A DNA stretch of 34,294 bases. Source: Clostridia bacterium. GTDB lineage: Bacteria > Bacillota > Clostridia > Oscillospirales > CAG-272. Below are positions 7,627 through 15,654 of the stretch, piece by piece. The stretch covers positions 91,853 to 126,146 of the forward strand of contig JAFXAN010000083.1 of NCBI GenBank assembly GCA_017517035.1, written 5' to 3'. Every line of letters starts with the position of its first letter. Position 1 is the stretch's first letter. Under the pieces are notes generated by a model. It was not told the origin of the DNA. It worked only from the letters and a program-made list of their open reading frames with translations, and ran no database searches. The position numbers and the translations under genes were made by a program.

Positions 7627-8544
7627 TCATCTAAGCACTATTTTTCCGTTTTCTTCGCAAGCATTAAAAATAAGGGTTCGTTCATTTTGGTCGTCCTCGG
7701 GGCCGTGAATGACCATTTTTTTGCTGCCGTCAAAATCTTCAAAGAACATTGCGTGACCGCCATTTTTATCATATATCGGTTCAGCGAGGTGCTCCCATTT
7801 TCCGAAAATGCTTCCGTTTTTGCTGATCGCACCCGCAACAATATAATTCATATTGGGATATGGCGACCATGTAAGAAGAAGTCTTCCGTCCGAAAGGCGA
7901 AGTATAAAAGGGGCATCCGATCCGTATCTTGTGACCGTTTCTCCTTTGTAATCATGCACTGCCGGGCGATCTGCGGATGTGGGCGCTTGATCCGATTCAA
8001 AGAGAACAAAAGGTTTTCCAGACGGTCGTTTTAGATCCTCGGTAAGCTCAACAGCACAAATTCTGCCAATATAACACTTTTTCTCGCTTGAAAAATTAAA
8101 AGGCCAATCTGCGGAATATACCATATAAGGTATTCCCTTTTCAACATAAAGAGTTCCGTCAATGCAGCTGTCCGCTTTTGGAGTGGATGGGGCATTGATG
8201 ATCGGCTCGTAAATGCCGTCAACAGTATCCGAAACGGCAATTTGTGTTCCCCTCTTTCCGTCTTTTCCGAGAAGAGACACAAACAGATAAAATTTGCCGT
8301 TATATCTATGTATCTCAGGTGCCCAAATATCGCAATATCCCGAAATTCCGTCACTGTTTGTTGCCCAGGAATTTTCGTCGAGAGTAAAAATTACCTTCGG
8401 TTCGTCCCATTCGATGAGATCAGAGCTTCTCATAACTCTCAAGCTTCTGTCGGCAATATTGCAAATAAATGAGCCGAAAAGATAGTAATATCCTTCGTGT
8501 GCAACAATATACGGATCTCTGATCCTTATTTCGTTAAGCTTCAT
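7627..8544 (-). CDS. GH43-like (five-bladed propeller) glycoside hydrolase
   Basis: This 305-residue protein has no signal peptide, so it should act in the cytoplasm on imported oligosaccharides. The N-terminal IRDPYIV supplies the GH43-type catalytic base Asp10, IWAPEIHRY is a blade landmark, SCIDG gives the pKa-modulating Asp129, and SDAPFILRLSDGRLLLTWS occupies the general-acid position. That position often holds Glu in GH43, but DGP/DAP variants are common in one branch, so Asp210 is not proof of inactivity. Substrates of such enzymes are arabinosides, xylosides or galactosides; the choice cannot be made here. It overlaps the upstream kinase-like gene by four bases (ATGA), implying translational coupling. 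Confidence 0.82.
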   Translation of the reverse strand: MKLNEIRIRDPYIVAHEGYYYLFGSFICNIADRSLRVMRSSDLIEWDEPKVIFTLDENSWATNSDGISGYCDIWAPEIHRYNGKFYLFVSLLGKDGKRGTQIAVSDTVDGIYEPIINAPSTPKADSCIDGTLYVEKGIPYMVYSADWPFNFSSEKKCYIGRICAVELTEDLKRPSGKPFVLFESDQAPTSADRPAVHDYKGETVTRYGSDAPFILRLSDGRLLLTWSPYPNMNYIVAGAISKNGSIFGKWEHLAEPIYDKNGGHAMFFEDFDGSKKMVIHGPEDDQNERTLIFNACEENGKIVLR

Positions 8545-9176
8545 GATTTTGCCTCGATATTTTTAACAAATTCCGCAATTATTCTTGCCGAGCCATCAAT
8601 TCCAAGGACAGAAGTGTTGAGAGAAAGATGATAATTATCAAATTTTCCCCATTTCTTGCCTGTGTAGAAATTATAATAATTCATTCTTCTCTTGTCGGTC
8701 TTTGCAATAAGCTTCTTTGCTTCGTCTTCATCAACACCGTCGTGTCTTTCCATGATTCTCTTTATGCGGCAGTCCATATCTCCATAAAGGAAAATGCTGA
8801 CTCTATTTTCGTTTTCGGAAAGAACATAATCAGCACATCTTCCGACAAAGACACAAGAGCCTTCTTCCGCAAGCTCCTTGATTATATCCGATTGTATGAT
8901 AAAAAGCCTGTCGTTTATCGGAATATCAACGCTATAGCTCGTATGAGGCGCGCCAAAAGAATTTGAGCCCATAGCAAGTGTATAAAGAAGGCTGTTTGTT
9001 GCCTTTTCATCTATGCTGTTTATAACATCGGCATGAAAACCGCTCTTTTGTGCCGCAAGAGTTATCAGCTCTCTATCAACATATTTATAACCGAGAAGCT
9101 CCGCAACCTTTTCGCCGATCTCTCGTCCGCCACTGCCGTATTGTCTTGCAATTGTTATTGAAATTTTTCCTGACAT
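8541..9176 (-). CDS. Cytidylate kinase-like family protein
   Basis: This 211-residue protein starts ISITIARQYGSGGREIGEKVAELLG, the P-loop variant typical of the cytidylate-kinase-like family. It continues with YVDRELI and VFVGRCADY and a lid-like segment with RIMERHDG and KTDKRRMNYYNFYTG. The family is widespread in Clostridia, often beside unrelated genes, and its true substrate is not established; it is distinct from housekeeping Cmk. Met3 (9176) is chosen because GGAGG is seven bases before it and only one base before the first ATG at 9182. It has its own promoter and is coupled by a four-base overlap to the GH43-like gene. Confidence 0.85.
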   Translation of the reverse strand: MSGKISITIARQYGSGGREIGEKVAELLGYKYVDRELITLAAQKSGFHADVINSIDEKATNSLLYTLAMGSNSFGAPHTSYSVDIPINDRLFIIQSDIIKELAEEGSCVFVGRCADYVLSENENRVSIFLYGDMDCRIKRIMERHDGVDEDEAKKLIAKTDKRRMNYYNFYTGKKWGKFDNYHLSLNTSVLGIDGSARIIAEFVKNIEAKS

Positions 9177-9207
9177 ATTCATACCTCCGTATAATTATTC
9201 TAAGTAT

Positions 9208-9236
9208 ATTATATCATAAATTTTTCCTTCTGTAAA
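9208..9236 (-). promoter_or_regulatory. Putative promoter of the kinase-like/GH43 operon
   Basis: On the minus strand TTTACA (9236-9231) and TATAAT (9213-9208) are 17 bases apart, about 31 bases before the start codon. Confidence 0.65.
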
Positions 9237-9300
9237 GTATAATATTCTAATTTTTTTATTTGATTCATAAATTTTACTACCAAGCTCTTTGGAGGTTAAA

Positions 9301-10938
9301 ATGAAGCAGATAAGAAGATTTATTGCGAGCGGATTTCTTTTAACGGTTTCGGCACTGATTATGAGAAGCATCAATGTTTCTTTCAGTGCTTATGTTTCGA
9401 GAGAAGCCGGAGCTGAGGCTATGGGAGTTTTTTCTCTTATTATGAGCGTTTTCGGCTTTGCGCTGACAGTTGCGACATCAGGAATCAATCTTGCTGTTAC
9501 AAGAATGGTATCCGAAGCGTTAGGACAAGGTGACGAGGCTCTTATACACAAAAGCATGAAAAAATGCACGGCATACTGCTTGTTTTTTTCACTGTTTTCA
9601 GCCTTTGCGCTTTTTTTCCTTTCCGACTTTATCGGTGATTCAGTTCTGCACGATCAAAGAACAATAAGACCTCTGAAAATTCTCGCATTTTCACTTCCCT
9701 TTATATCACTTACATCTGCATATAACGGATATTTCAGCGCCGTGAGGCGAGTTTATAAAAACACCTTCTATTCCGTCTCGGAGCAGTTGATCAAAATATT
9801 TTTCACCGTAAAGCTTTTTGAATTATTTATTTACAAAGGAATCGAGTTTGCCTGCATTGCTCTTGTTAGTGCTGATCTTATATCTGAATTTTCGGCATTT
9901 TTGATCTCGGGCACAATGTATCTTTTTGACAAAAAAAGATATTCAAGAACAAATGAATGTAAGCATTCGGATAAGGAAATAAAAAACAAGCTTCTGTCTA
10001 TCTCGTTGCCGGTTGCTTTCAGTACATATTTTCGCTCTTCCCTGCTCACTTTAGAGCATATTCTTATCCCGAAATGTCTGACCGCAAGCGGACTTGCAAG
10101 GTCCGCTGCGCTTGCTTCCTACGGAACACTTCACAGTATGGTAATGCCGATAGTTCTCTTTCCTTTGGCTGTGCTTTCTTCTTTTGCGGGACTGCTCATC
10201 CCGGAGCTTGCAGAAGCAAAGATCAAAAAAAGAAGGGCAGCAGTGCAATATATCGCAAAGCGTACCTTCCAGTTTTCATTTATTTTTTCTTTTTTTATAT
10301 CGGGAATTCTGATCTGCTTTTCTCAGGAGCTTGGAATGATAATATATAAAAGCACGGAAGCCTCACATTATATCAAGCTCCTTGCCCCTCTTGTTCCTAT
10401 CATGTATCTTGACAGTGCTACAGATGCTATGCTTAAAGGACTTGGTGCTCAAGTATATTCGATGAATGTCAATATTATTGATGCTCTTCTTTCGATATTT
10501 TTAGTAATTATTCTACTACCGAGATACGGCATGACAGGATATGTTATCACAATTTATATCACCGAGCTTGTTAATTTTACCCTGAGCTTTTTTAAACTTT
10601 TAATTATTACAAAGCTTGATATCAAAATCGCAAAGACTCTGCTCTCGCCTGCATTTTCAATAATAACAGCATCTTTTTTTGTCAAGTCGGTATTTTCATT
10701 TGCAGAAATACCTTTAAACGGGAATGAAAGCATCATAATAAAATGCCTTATGATTTTAGCAATTTATATGATTCTAATAAGGATCACAAAAGGCATATCA
10801 AAAAACGATGCAGCTTGGCTTAAAAACATATTTTTTATCAAACGGTACTCGGAAGATCGGTGCGAAGACTGCCGAGATGCTCGCAAATGTTCAGCTCGAT
10901 TGCTTCAAGAACGCCTGAAGAGTATTCAAAAATATTGA
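9301..10938 (+). CDS. MATE/MOP-superfamily flippase, SpoVB/MurJ-like
   Basis: This 545-residue integral membrane protein has many hydrophobic segments. Its N-terminal layout (FIASGFLLTVSALIMRSINVSFSAYVSREAGAEAMGVFSLI) is typical of the polysaccharide-flippase branch that includes SpoVB and MurJ. These proteins flip lipid-linked cell-wall or polysaccharide precursors; which lipid is not readable here. The start at 9301 has GGAGG four bases upstream; the in-frame TTG four codons earlier is part of that site. The last 33 codons (Cys/Arg/Glu-rich, ending RLKSIQKY) overlap the convergent phosphatase gene and look unlike the rest of the protein, suggesting the original stop was lost. No terminator separates the two genes. 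Confidence 0.87.
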   Translation: MKQIRRFIASGFLLTVSALIMRSINVSFSAYVSREAGAEAMGVFSLIMSVFGFALTVATSGINLAVTRMVSEALGQGDEALIHKSMKKCTAYCLFFSLFSAFALFFLSDFIGDSVLHDQRTIRPLKILAFSLPFISLTSAYNGYFSAVRRVYKNTFYSVSEQLIKIFFTVKLFELFIYKGIEFACIALVSADLISEFSAFLISGTMYLFDKKRYSRTNECKHSDKEIKNKLLSISLPVAFSTYFRSSLLTLEHILIPKCLTASGLARSAALASYGTLHSMVMPIVLFPLAVLSSFAGLLIPELAEAKIKKRRAAVQYIAKRTFQFSFIFSFFISGILICFSQELGMIIYKSTEASHYIKLLAPLVPIMYLDSATDAMLKGLGAQVYSMNVNIIDALLSIFLVIILLPRYGMTGYVITIYITELVNFTLSFFKLLIITKLDIKIAKTLLSPAFSIITASFFVKSVFSFAEIPLNGNESIIIKCLMILAIYMILIRITKGISKNDAAWLKNIFFIKRYSEDRCEDCRDARKCSARLLQERLKSIQKY

Positions 10939-11482
10939 TTGCGGTGTTTTCACACCATTTTATATCCTTCATGCCATCCGTACCAACACCTCTCACTCTT
11001 GCGTAAAGGCAGCGCAGAGGCGTTGCGTGTGTTGCAATTAGCACAGTTTGACCGTCATGCCTCTCTGCGATTTTATCAACGGTGGAATTAATTCTTTCAT
11101 AGAGATCCTTAGTACTTTCACCGCCGTTGCACTGACAATTTCCTATGTCATGGAGCCAGGCATAATAATTCTCGGGAAAAAGATGCAAAAGATCAACATA
11201 TTTATGACCTTCCCACTCACCTGCAAAAATTTCTCTGAGTCCCTTATCTTTGATTATATCCATTCCTACAGCTTTTGCGTAAGGCTCGATAGTATGGTAA
11301 GGACGAAGCAGATCGCTTGAATATATAACATCTATCGGGTAAGCTTTTTCCACCAAATACTCACCGAGAAGTCTCGCTTGCTCATGTCCCACATCGGTCA
11401 GATCCATGTCTTTATGTCCGATAAATACTTCCGCTTTGTTTGCGAGGCTCTGCGCATGTCTAACAATAATTAATTTTGTCAT
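10838..11482 (-). CDS. Histidine phosphatase (phosphoglycerate-mutase-like)
   Basis: This 214-residue protein has the branch-2-independent RHG-type core: IIVRHAQS (catalytic His9), SSDLLRPYHT, LREIFAGEWEG (Glu84 as acid) and VLIATHATPLRC (second His152). The GpmB/CobC/PhoE-like group includes many small phosphatases, so substrate and symbol are left open. It sits three bases after trxB on the same strand, with its own GGAG six bases before the ATG, so it is probably cotranscribed. Its 3' end overlaps the flippase gene tail-to-tail by 101 bases. Confidence 0.88.
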   Translation of the reverse strand: MTKLIIVRHAQSLANKAEVFIGHKDMDLTDVGHEQARLLGEYLVEKAYPIDVIYSSDLLRPYHTIEPYAKAVGMDIIKDKGLREIFAGEWEGHKYVDLLHLFPENYYAWLHDIGNCQCNGGESTKDLYERINSTVDKIAERHDGQTVLIATHATPLRCLYARVRGVGTDGMKDIKWCENTAINIFEYSSGVLEAIELNICEHLGSLRTDLPSTV

Positions 11483-11485
11483 TTT

Positions 11486-12382
11486 TTACTCCAGGCTATC
11501 AAGATATTCGCAAGCGTGTGTTGCGGCAGAAGCACCGTCTGCCACTGCTGTTGCGAGCTGTCTAACATTCTTTTGTCTGCAATCCCCGGCAACGAAAACA
11601 CCTTCGGTTTTTGTTCGGCAATCCTCGCCTGATGCTGCATATCCGCCTTCGTCAAGCTCCATCACATCTCTGAATTGTTCGTTTTCGGGAGCCTGTCCCA
11701 CTGCAACAAAGAGTCCGTCAAGAAGTATCCTTCTGCCGCTGTCAAGTTCAACGCCCGAAAGCTGCTTGTCGCCAAGGAATGCAACGATTTTTGCCGGTGT
11801 TACGATTTCAATGTTTTCTCTTTCTCTGATCTTATTTACAAGATCAATATCACCGCGGAAAGCATCTCTTCTGTGGATAAGATAAACCTTTTTGCAGATA
11901 TCGGAGAGATAAAGAGCATCCTGAAGAGCGGTATTTCCTCCACCGACAACTGCGGCATTTTTATCCTTAAAGAATGCACCATCGCAAACCGCACAATATG
12001 AAACTCCGCTGCCGATGAGATCATCCTCACGGTCGAGTCCAAGCTTTTTATGCTTTGCTCCGCCTGAAATGATCACAGCCTTCGCTTCAAATTCTACGCT
12101 GTCGCATATTACCTTTTTAACATTACCGTTTATCTCTATTGAGTTGACCTTATCAAATTCGATCTCAGCACCAAGCTCATTTATCTGCTCAAACAGATTG
12201 TCTGCAAGCTCCATTCCGCTGATTTTTTTGACAAATGGATAGTTTTCAACGCAAGGAGAATAGGTGATCTGACCGCCTATCATTTCCTTTTCTATAAGAA
12301 GCACGCTCTTTCCGGCTCTTTTTGCGTAAAGTGCGGCTGTCATGCCTGCAGGACCTGCACCGACAATAATTATATCATACAT
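11486..12382 (-). CDS. trxB: Thioredoxin-disulfide reductase
   Basis: This 298-residue flavoprotein reduces thioredoxin-type proteins with NADPH. Visible parts are the FAD dinucleotide fold IIIVGAGPAGMTAALYA, the redox-active Cys130-Ala-Val-Cys133-Asp, the NADPH fold VVGGGNTALQDA (near 147) with HRRDAFR (170-176), and the second FAD motif GVFVAGDC near the C-terminus. The HRR motif supports NADPH rather than ferredoxin use. The gene lies just downstream of nrdD, which carries a fused redoxin domain, so this reductase may recharge that domain. A terminator hairpin separates the two genes, with the trxB ribosome site GAGG directly after the T-run. Confidence 0.96.
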   Translation of the reverse strand: MYDIIIVGAGPAGMTAALYAKRAGKSVLLIEKEMIGGQITYSPCVENYPFVKKISGMELADNLFEQINELGAEIEFDKVNSIEINGNVKKVICDSVEFEAKAVIISGGAKHKKLGLDREDDLIGSGVSYCAVCDGAFFKDKNAAVVGGGNTALQDALYLSDICKKVYLIHRRDAFRGDIDLVNKIRERENIEIVTPAKIVAFLGDKQLSGVELDSGRRILLDGLFVAVGQAPENEQFRDVMELDEGGYAASGEDCRTKTEGVFVAGDCRQKNVRQLATAVADGASAATHACEYLDSLE

Positions 12383-12394
12383 AAATTTAACCTC

Positions 12395-12426
12395 AAAAAA
12401 GGAGCAACCGCAGATGCGGTTGCTCC
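12395..12426 (-). terminator. Rho-independent terminator between nrdD and trxB
   Basis: On the minus strand GGAGCAACCGC and GCGGTTGCTCC pair perfectly around a short loop, followed by six T residues. The trxB Shine-Dalgarno GAGG begins immediately after the T-run. Confidence 0.9.
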
Positions 12427-12433
12427 GCGTATT

Positions 12434-14803
12434 TTAGATAAAGGATTTAATTGCGGGAACGCCTGTGAGAATTTCGATCTTCTCGTCCTTACGGGCGATA
12501 AGTGTGGGCGCCTGCTTGATATCATAGCGCTCAACAAGCTCCTTGACATCCTCTGCGAGTACTGTATTATATGCAACTCCTGCCTTTTCAAGCATGGAAA
12601 TTGCTACCTTACAGTTGGGGCAAGTTTTGGTTGTTACAAGAAGCGGAATGTCAAGACCGAAGGGATCTTTTACTGCCGGCTTTTCTACTTTACTTGCCGC
12701 AATGATCTCAGCTCTGTTTGCCGACATATGAGAATTCATAAGGTCATATACCTTACGCTCCTTATATTCCTGAAGCTTTCCGTCATTCCAGTTCTGAACA
12801 GGACGATAATAACCGGTAATGCGGCTGTAAACCTCTGTTGTCTTACCGCACTCGGGGCAAGTGAACTGCTCACCGGGAATATATCCGTGATCCACACAGA
12901 TAGAATATGTGGGAGAGATCGAATAATAAGGAAGTCTGTAATTTGTGGCGATCTTGCGAACGAGATCAGCAGCAGCCTTCCAATCGGGAAGCTTTTCACC
13001 AAGGAATGCATGGAAAACGGTACCCGAAGTATAAAGTGTCTGAAGCTCGTCCTGAATATCAAGAGCTGTGAACACATCCTCGGTATAACCAACGGGAAGA
13101 TGAGAGCTGTTTGTGTAATAAGGAGTTCCACCCTTTTCATTTGCTGTGACGATATCGGGATATCTTGCGATATCGTGCTTTGCAAGACGGTAGGATGTAG
13201 ACTCTGCGGGAGTTGCCTCAAGGTTATAGAGATCGCCATATTCCTCCTGATAGTCGGAGAGACGCTCTCTCATATGGTTGAGCACTTCCTTTGTGAACTC
13301 CTGAGTAGCTTTCTGCGTAAGATCCGCATGGAGCCATTTTGCATTCAGACCAACCTCGTTCATACCGAGAAGACCGATGGTTGAGAAATGATTGTCAAAT
13401 GTTCCGAGATATCTCTTTGTATAAGGATAGAGACCTTCATTGAGAAGTCTTGTGATAACGGTTCTCTTGATCTTAAGAGAACGAGCGGAAATATCCATAA
13501 TGCGGTCGAGACGACGGTAGAAGTCATCTTTATCGGTTGCAAGATAAGCGATTCTTGGCATATTGATGGTAACAACGCCCACAGAACCTGTACTCTCGCC
13601 GCTTCCGAAGAAGCCGCCCGACTTTTTACGAAGCTCACGGAGGTCAAGACGGAGACGGCAGCACATACTGCGTACATCGTTAGGCTCCATATCGCTGTTT
13701 ACATAGTTGGAGAAATAAGGTGTACCGTATTTTGAGGTCATCTCGAAGAGAAGCTTATTGTTCTCTGTTTCGGACCAGTCAAAATCACGGGTAATGGAAT
13801 ATGTTGGAATAGGATACTGGAATCCGCGGCCGTTTGCGTCACCCTCAATCATGGTTTCGATGAACGCTCGGTTGACCATATCCATCTCTGCCTTACAATC
13901 CTTATATTTGAAATCAACTTCTTTACCGCCGATGATGCAGTTCTGCTCTGCAAGGTCAGCAGGAACAGTCCAGTCAAGGGTGATATTTGAGAAAGGAGCT
14001 TGTGTACCCCAACGAGAGGGAGTGTTAACGCCGTAAATAAAGGATTCGATGCACTTCTTCACCTGGTCATAACTGAGGTTATCAATCTTTACAAAAGGAG
14101 CAAGATAGGTATCAAAAGAAGAGAACGCCTGAGCGCCTGCCCACTCATTCTGCATGATGCCAAGGAAGTTTACCATCTGATTGCAAAGGGTTGCAAGATG
14201 CTTTGCGGGAGCGGATGTGATCTTACCGACAACGCCGCCAAGTCCTTCTTTAATAAGCTGACGCAGTGACCATCCTGCGCAGTAACCTGTAAGCATCGAA
14301 AGGTCATGAATATGAATATCGGCATTTCTATGTGCATTTGCTATCTCATCATCATAGATCTCGGAAAGCCAATAATTTGCCGTGATAGCACCGGAGTTTG
14401 AGAGAATAAGACCACCGACGGAGTATGTTACCGTGGAGTTCTCCTTTACACGCCAGTCGGATACATTGACATATTTATCTACAATATCCTTGTAGTCAAG
14501 AATCGTAGACTTCATATTTCTCATCTTTTCGCGCTGACGGCGATAAAGGATATAAGCCTTTGCAACGTCAGCATAGCCTGCCTGAACGAGAACAGACTCA
14601 ACGCTGTCCTGGATATCCTCGACGGCAACGAGACCGTCTTTTATTTTTTCTGTAAAATCCGCTGTAACCTTAAGTGCAAGAAAATCAATAATATTTTGGT
14701 TTGTTTCTTTTTCAAGTGCTTCGAACGCCTGCGAAATAGCGCCACTGATCTTGGCAAGGTCAAAATCTACGACCTTGTTGTCTCTTTTTAGAACTTTGTA
14801 CAT
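12434..14803 (-). CDS. nrdD: Class III anaerobic ribonucleoside-triphosphate reductase with fused redoxin domain
   Basis: This 789-residue enzyme makes deoxynucleotides without oxygen using a glycyl radical. Domains in order: an ATP-cone (about 3-92), the catalytic barrel (with ADIHIHDL, GVNTPSRWG, CCRLRLDL and FGSGESTGSVG), a zinc segment (CVDHGYIPG, then CPECG) and the glycyl-radical loop RITGYYRP with Gly664. About 70 extra residues (about 718-789) then form a glutaredoxin/NrdH-like domain with a C-P-N-C redox site (Cys728 and Cys731) and the cis-Pro motif QAPTLI. This suggests a self-contained reductant instead of formate. The start at 14803 (MYKVLKRDNK) has GGAGGAG upstream; longer in-frame starts are unsupported. 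nrdG lies upstream and trxB downstream. NrdR-box-like sites overlap its promoter. Confidence 0.96.
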   Translation of the reverse strand: MYKVLKRDNKVVDFDLAKISGAISQAFEALEKETNQNIIDFLALKVTADFTEKIKDGLVAVEDIQDSVESVLVQAGYADVAKAYILYRRQREKMRNMKSTILDYKDIVDKYVNVSDWRVKENSTVTYSVGGLILSNSGAITANYWLSEIYDDEIANAHRNADIHIHDLSMLTGYCAGWSLRQLIKEGLGGVVGKITSAPAKHLATLCNQMVNFLGIMQNEWAGAQAFSSFDTYLAPFVKIDNLSYDQVKKCIESFIYGVNTPSRWGTQAPFSNITLDWTVPADLAEQNCIIGGKEVDFKYKDCKAEMDMVNRAFIETMIEGDANGRGFQYPIPTYSITRDFDWSETENNKLLFEMTSKYGTPYFSNYVNSDMEPNDVRSMCCRLRLDLRELRKKSGGFFGSGESTGSVGVVTINMPRIAYLATDKDDFYRRLDRIMDISARSLKIKRTVITRLLNEGLYPYTKRYLGTFDNHFSTIGLLGMNEVGLNAKWLHADLTQKATQEFTKEVLNHMRERLSDYQEEYGDLYNLEATPAESTSYRLAKHDIARYPDIVTANEKGGTPYYTNSSHLPVGYTEDVFTALDIQDELQTLYTSGTVFHAFLGEKLPDWKAAADLVRKIATNYRLPYYSISPTYSICVDHGYIPGEQFTCPECGKTTEVYSRITGYYRPVQNWNDGKLQEYKERKVYDLMNSHMSANRAEIIAASKVEKPAVKDPFGLDIPLLVTTKTCPNCKVAISMLEKAGVAYNTVLAEDVKELVERYDIKQAPTLIARKDEKIEILTGVPAIKSFI

Positions 14804-14839
14804 AATCTCCTCCATTTTTTGTTTATCGTCAGTGAGAAA

Positions 14840-14868
14840 ATTATACCATATATTGTGTCTGATGTCAA
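14840..14868 (-). promoter_or_regulatory. Consensus promoter of nrdD
   Basis: On the minus strand TTGACA (14868-14863) and TATAAT (14845-14840) are exactly 17 bases apart, 36 bases before the nrdD start. nrdD can thus be transcribed independently of nrdG. Confidence 0.8.
14843..14858 (-). promoter_or_regulatory. Putative NrdR box overlapping the nrdD promoter
   Basis: On the minus strand the site reads ACACAATATATGGTAT, matching 14 of 16 positions of the NrdR consensus acaCwAtATaTwGtgt. It fills the spacer and touches the -10, where a repressor would block RNA polymerase. Confidence 0.65.
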
Positions 14869-14908
14869 TTAGCAATTTTTCACAGATAATTTGCGATATT
14901 TTTGTGCA

Positions 14909-14924
14909 TAAGCACATATAGTGC
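14909..14924. promoter_or_regulatory. Weak NrdR-box-like site
   Basis: TAAGCACATATAGTGC matches about 10 of 16 consensus positions. Its centre is 32 bp from the strong upstream box, the three-helical-turn spacing known for paired NrdR boxes. Taken alone it would not be called. Confidence 0.35.
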
Positions 14925-14940
14925 TAAATATTGAGATTTA

Positions 14941-14956
14941 GCACTATATATTGTGT
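14941..14956. promoter_or_regulatory. Strong NrdR box upstream of nrdD
   Basis: GCACTATATATTGTGT matches the NrdR consensus at nearly every position (CAC, TATATATT, GTG). It lies 98 bp, centre to centre, upstream of the promoter-overlapping box and just after the nrdG stop codon. Confidence 0.7.
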
Positions 14957-14964
14957 TTGGATAT

Positions 14965-15654
14965 TTATACGCCCCTAAGCTCGGCGGTGGGTACATATTT
15001 TTTGGCGATTTCAATATATTGTTTCATCAAATCCTTGCTTATTCCGTGCATTTCTGCGCAAATAAGGTCGCCCGAATCCACAAAATTCTGCAAATACCAA
15101 CGCTTAGCGCCTGCTATCTGTTTGCCTATTTTTTCTATATCTTCTGCTGTATGAAGCTCGGAAACCACAGTGGTTCTGAACTCATAATCAACATCGGAAT
15201 TCATCAAAAATTCTATACTTTCGCAAACTCTTTCGGTGTCGTATCCGAGTCTTCCGACAGTTTCCGAATATTTATTCAATGAATTTTTGATATCTACCGC
15301 AACATAGTCAACAAGTCCTGCCGAGACGATCTCCTTGAGCTTTTCGGGAAAGCTTCCGTTTGTATCAAGCTTCACCTTAAAGCCCATGTTTTTTATCTTT
15401 TTTATAAATTCAACTATATCACTCTGTAGCAGAGGCTCACCGCCTGTGATCGCCACACCTTCAAGTGTTCCCTGTCTCTTGCTAAGAAATTCAAATATTT
15501 CGTCCTCGGTATAATCTTCTTCGTTTTTTCCGGTGACGAGCGAAGCATTATGGCAAAATGGACAACGAAAATTGCAGCCACCGGTAAAAACAGTACAAGC
15601 AAGATGACCGGGATAGTCAAGAAGCGTGAGTTTTTGAAGTCCTTTTATTATCAT
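14965..15654 (-). CDS. nrdG: Anaerobic ribonucleotide reductase activating protein (radical SAM)
   Basis: This 229-residue radical-SAM enzyme installs the glycyl radical on NrdD. The cluster motif is Cys27-x3-Cys31-x2-Cys34 (GGCNFRCPFCHN), followed by the SAM-binding AITGGEPLL and KLDTNGSFP. It is longer than E. coli NrdG and matches the form common in Clostridia, with a C-terminal WYLQNF segment. Its start overlaps the aminopeptidase stop by one base (TGATG), so it ends a translationally coupled operon of ROK, alaX, aminopeptidase and nrdG. nrdD follows after 161 bases with its own promoter, so activator and reductase may be regulated differently. Confidence 0.94.
   Translation of the reverse strand: MIIKGLQKLTLLDYPGHLACTVFTGGCNFRCPFCHNASLVTGKNEEDYTEDEIFEFLSKRQGTLEGVAITGGEPLLQSDIVEFIKKIKNMGFKVKLDTNGSFPEKLKEIVSAGLVDYVAVDIKNSLNKYSETVGRLGYDTERVCESIEFLMNSDVDYEFRTTVVSELHTAEDIEKIGKQIAGAKRWYLQNFVDSGDLICAEMHGISKDLMKQYIEIAKKYVPTAELRGV

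Noticed and set aside
8000-8010. Asp instead of Glu at the general-acid position of the GH43-like protein as an inactivating change
   Set aside because: Family members with a DGP/DAP motif at this place are common, so loss of activity cannot be claimed.
7603-8034. Plus-strand open frame over the GH43-like gene
   Set aside because: It lies antisense to a gene with catalytic-site motifs, has no ribosome site, and gives a low-complexity translation with no family sign.
12728-13384. Plus-strand 218-codon frame inside nrdD
   Set aside because: It is antisense to conserved nrdD catalytic sequence and has no promoter or ribosome site; it reflects codon bias of the opposite strand.
14804-14917. Longer nrdD start (38 extra codons)
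   Set aside because: The upstream codons cover the promoter and NrdR-like box, and the GGAGGAG site points to 14803.
14916-14949. Inverted repeat after nrdG as a terminator
   Set aside because: No T-run follows on either strand, and the arms are explained by the facing halves of NrdR-box-like sites.
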